A program made the translations under genes and the position numbers. This document shows, piece by piece, positions 62,875 to 64,000 of a stretch of 64,000 bases of DNA. The DNA lies in assembly GCF_012847295.1 (NCBI RefSeq), contig NZ_JABBDY010000001.1:744001-808000 (forward strand). Reading direction: 5' to 3'. The stretch comes from Microbacterium sp. MF43 (GTDB taxonomy: Bacteria > Actinomycetota > Actinomycetes > Actinomycetales > Microbacteriaceae). The stretch's first letter is position 1. Each line of letters opens with the position of its first letter. The notes under the pieces were generated by a model. It did not search any database. It saw nothing but the letters and a program-made list of their open reading frames with translations, and was not told where the DNA came from.

Positions 62875-64000
62875 ATGGCGCTTTCTCGTGCGCTCAAAAA
62901 TGGGGTCGCGCTCGCTGTGGCGGCACTTCTGGTGGTCGGAGGCGGCTCTGTCGCCTTCGCGGACCAGGTCTGGATCGACGGCGACAATCTGATACCCGTC
63001 GACCAGAACGCGGCTCAGGTGGCCGCCTGTACGGACAAGCCCGTGGACTTCGCCGTGCTCGTCGGCGCGCGACGCCAGGGCAACGCGAACAACAACCAGA
63101 CGAACAACGTCTTCGCCGGGAACTCCGACGTGACCCTCTCCGGGGTGGTCGCGTCCGCCGGCATGACGACGTCGTGGCCGGGAGGAGACAGCGTCATCCG
63201 GGTCGCCACGGGGTGGCAGGGTTTCGCGACAGGCACGATCAGCAGCGAGACACTCCCGCTCGCAGTGACGCTGCCGGCCAAGGCAGCGGGCGGCACCGGC
63301 AGCATCTCCCTGACCTACGCCGGCACGAACAACGCCGGTCAGCCCGTGACGGGGACGGCCTCGGTCACCGTCACCTGGACGACCAAGAAGTGCATCCTCG
63401 ACTCCACCGCCCCGGCGCTCGCTCTCCCGGCGAACCAGACCGTCGAAGCGACGAGCGCCGCGGGTGCCACGGTGACCTACGCGGCAACCGCCGCAGATGA
63501 AACCGATCCGATCCCGCCGACCGTGGGCTGCACGCCGGCGTCGGGTTCGGTCTTCCCGCTCGGCACCACCCCCGTCTCGTGCTCGGCCACCGACGCCGCC
63601 GGCAATACCGCGACCGGCTCCTTCAACGTCATCGTGCGGGACACCACCGCACCCGCCGTCGGCGCGATGTCGAACGTCGCGATGGAGGCGACCGGTTCCG
63701 GCACCGTCGTGACCTGGACGAACCCGACCGCCACCGACGCGGTCGCCGGCTCACCTGCGGTCACGTGCTCGCCCGCCTCCGCCACCGCTTTCGCCGTCGG
63801 ATCGACCACGGTGACGTGCTCGGCGACCGACACCGCGGGCAACACCGGGTCGTCGACCTTCTCGGTCGTGATCTCCGACACCACGCAGCCGAGCCTCGTG
63901 GTTCCGGCCGAGTTCTCCGTACAGGCGACCGGTCCGGACGGTGCCGAGGTCACCTTCGCGACGTCGGCGACCGACCTCGTCGACGGCGCCGTCCCCGTCG
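62875..64000 (+). CDS. Secreted HYR-repeat protein (3' end cut by window edge)
   Basis: At least 375 codons from the ATG at 62875, open at the window end. A signal peptide (NGVALAVAALLVVGGGSVAFA) is followed by a ~140-residue domain beginning ADQVWIDGDNL with two Cys. After that come tandem HYR (hyalin-type Ig) repeats of ~80 residues. Each begins D-x-T-x-P and ends with a SCSATDAAGNT-like signature, for example VSCSATDAAGNTATGSFNVIV and VTCSATDTAGNTGSSTFSVVI. HYR domains act in extracellular adhesion. GGGGAGAATGGGGATTCACC precedes the start. The total number of repeats lies beyond the window. Confidence 0.85.
   Translation, partial: MALSRALKNGVALAVAALLVVGGGSVAFADQVWIDGDNLIPVDQNAAQVAACTDKPVDFAVLVGARRQGNANNNQTNNVFAGNSDVTLSGVVASAGMTTSWPGGDSVIRVATGWQGFATGTISSETLPLAVTLPAKAAGGTGSISLTYAGTNNAGQPVTGTASVTVTWTTKKCILDSTAPALALPANQTVEATSAAGATVTYAATAADETDPIPPTVGCTPASGSVFPLGTTPVSCSATDAAGNTATGSFNVIVRDTTAPAVGAMSNVAMEATGSGTVVTWTNPTATDAVAGSPAVTCSPASATAFAVGSTTVTCSATDTAGNTGSSTFSVVISDTTQPSLVVPAEFSVQATGPDGAEVTFATSATDLVDGAVPV

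Overview
The window is high-GC (roughly 70% by eye) and densely coded. The class Ib nrdHIEF operon, HspR-type HAIR boxes, leaderless starts, LacI-type sugar operons without their own ATPase, and the gene content fit an actinobacterium of the family Microbacteriaceae, most probably Microbacterium. This assignment comes from reading alone, not from a search. No rRNA, tRNA, IS element, prophage or CRISPR array was seen.

Layout. 1-2.6 kb: a ZIP metal permease (cut by the window start), an amino-acid dehydrogenase and a YbaK-type deacylase. 2.6-2.9 kb: a GC-rich tandem repeat filling a convergent gap. 2.9-9.4 kb: a sugar ABC-import operon (binding lipoprotein, two permeases, a debranching-type glycosidase) controlled by a divergent LacI repressor, with a readable promoter and operator. 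9.4-16.2 kb: histidine utilisation (IclR regulator, hutH-hutU-hutI, and a convergent hutG coupled to a SixA-like phosphatase). 16.3-23.6 kb: housekeeping and unknown genes, including DUF445, a secreted protein of about 12 YD/calcium-type repeats, an acyl-CoA dehydrogenase/hydrolase pair and an MFS exporter. 23.7-27.9 kb: nrdHIEF, preceded by two NrdR-like boxes 32 bp apart and closed by a strong hairpin terminator.

28-35 kb: small membrane and surface proteins (one with a collagen-like stretch), an RsmC-type methyltransferase, a DeoR/LacI hybrid regulator, and a divergent TetR/oxidoreductase pair. 35-38 kb: a 978-aa kinase/M23-like/class-III aminotransferase fusion. 38.1-40.8 kb: a Clp ATPase under two HAIR-like elements. 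40.9-42.6 kb: two luciferase-like oxidoreductases. 42.6-51.2 kb: a secreted EEP-fold enzyme and a four-gene FtsX/MacB-type ABC system. 51.3-61.1 kb: two giant secreted multidomain glycosidases (one GH43) flanking a small membrane-anchored surface protein. 61.2-64 kb: an ATP-dependent DNA ligase and the start of a secreted HYR-repeat protein.

The genes form separate metabolic modules: imported oligosaccharide degradation, histidine to glutamate, deoxyribonucleotide synthesis, and extracellular, probably arabinose-containing, polysaccharide degradation. Across the whole window the heptamer GGATGCC/GGCATCC recurs about 85 times, several-fold above composition expectation. It often forces the rare Ala codon GCA, and it is absent from the nrd operon.
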